Below are positions 1 through 5,491 of a stretch of 5,491 bases of DNA, one piece after another. The notes under the pieces were generated by a model, which searched no databases, was not told the DNA's origin, and saw nothing but the letters and a program-made list of their open reading frames with translations. A program made the position numbers and the translations under genes. The stretch's first letter is position 1. Every line of letters begins with the position of its first letter. The stretch is from an uncultured Oscillibacter sp. GTDB lineage: Bacteria; Bacillota; Clostridia; Oscillospirales; Oscillospiraceae. The DNA lies in NCBI RefSeq assembly GCF_910584465.1, contig NZ_CAJUBK010000099.1:1-5491 (forward strand). Reading direction: 5' to 3'.

Positions 1-2076
<2,076 letters not shown>

Positions 2077-2099
2077 TGCGTTCGTTGATGATTCAAATG

Positions 2100-2129
2100 T
2101 ATGGTCCCTGCGCGGACGCGGGGGCCATA
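2100..2129 (+). other. Strong stem-loop in the rpoB-rpoC intergenic spacer
   Basis: Bases 2100-2112 pair with 2117-2129 as an uninterrupted 13-bp stem with two G-U pairs, closed by the tetraloop CGGA (2113-2116). It starts 23 bases after the rpoB stop and ends 14 bases before the rpoC Shine-Dalgarno sequence. No T-run follows (the next bases are GACCCGGAGC), so it does not look like an intrinsic terminator, which would also block an essential downstream gene. It could be an RNase processing site, an mRNA-stabilising structure or a pausing signal. The pairing is seen directly in the sequence; the role is inference. Confidence 0.75.
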
Positions 2130-2143
2130 GACCCGGAGCTTTG

Positions 2144-2150
2144 AAGGAGG
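2144..2150 (+). promoter_or_regulatory. Ribosome binding site of rpoC
   Basis: AAGGAGG is a full match to the anti-Shine-Dalgarno consensus and lies 10 bases before the ATG at 2161. It fixes this ATG as the rpoC start, which also agrees with the usual N-terminus of beta'. I found no clear complementary sequence in the spacer that would hide the site, so rpoC can probably be translated independently of rpoB. Confidence 0.9.
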
Positions 2151-2160
2151 AACGCGCAAT

Positions 2161-5491
<3,331 letters not shown>

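Noticed and set aside
2100..2129. Reading the intergenic hairpin as an intrinsic terminator
   Set aside because: No T-rich stretch follows the stem, and termination here would remove the essential rpoC from the operon.

Overview
The window is an ordinary, conserved housekeeping locus: the 3' two thirds or so of rpoB, a short intergenic region, and most of rpoC. These genes encode the beta and beta' subunits of bacterial RNA polymerase. Both run on the + strand and are cut by the window edges, rpoB at its 5' end and rpoC at its 3' end. I see no mobile element, RNA gene, CRISPR array or accessory system, and no separate undescribed system.

Organism. The proteins are of the Firmicutes type. RpoB lacks the large insertion that proteobacterial beta carries just before the GDKMAGRHGNKG motif, and RpoC lacks the large insertion within the trigger loop. 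Long stretches read like clostridial or Bacillus sequence. The DNA is very GC-rich, with G or C at most third codon positions, and RpoB ends in a strongly acidic tail. This suggests a high-GC member of the Clostridia, such as the Oscillospiraceae (the Oscillibacter/Flavonifractor kind of gut anaerobe). The genus is inference.

Layout. Bases 1-2076 are rpoB, beginning just after the rifampicin-resistance region, so that region cannot be read here. Bases 2077-2160 are an 84-base spacer with a strong 13-bp hairpin (2100-2129) and a full Shine-Dalgarno sequence (2144-2150). Bases 2161-5491 are rpoC with no frameshift, from the start codon through both zinc sites, the catalytic aspartates, bridge helix and trigger loop. 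Only the C-terminal part, roughly 85 residues by comparison with B. subtilis, is missing.

How they work together. Beta and beta' form the two pincers and the active-site cleft of one enzyme, and are presumably made from one rpoBC transcript. The points worth a second look are details: a roughly 53-residue insertion in RpoC that resembles a segment normally found near the C-terminus of beta', a second roughly 23-residue insertion between zinc-binding cysteines, and the intergenic hairpin.
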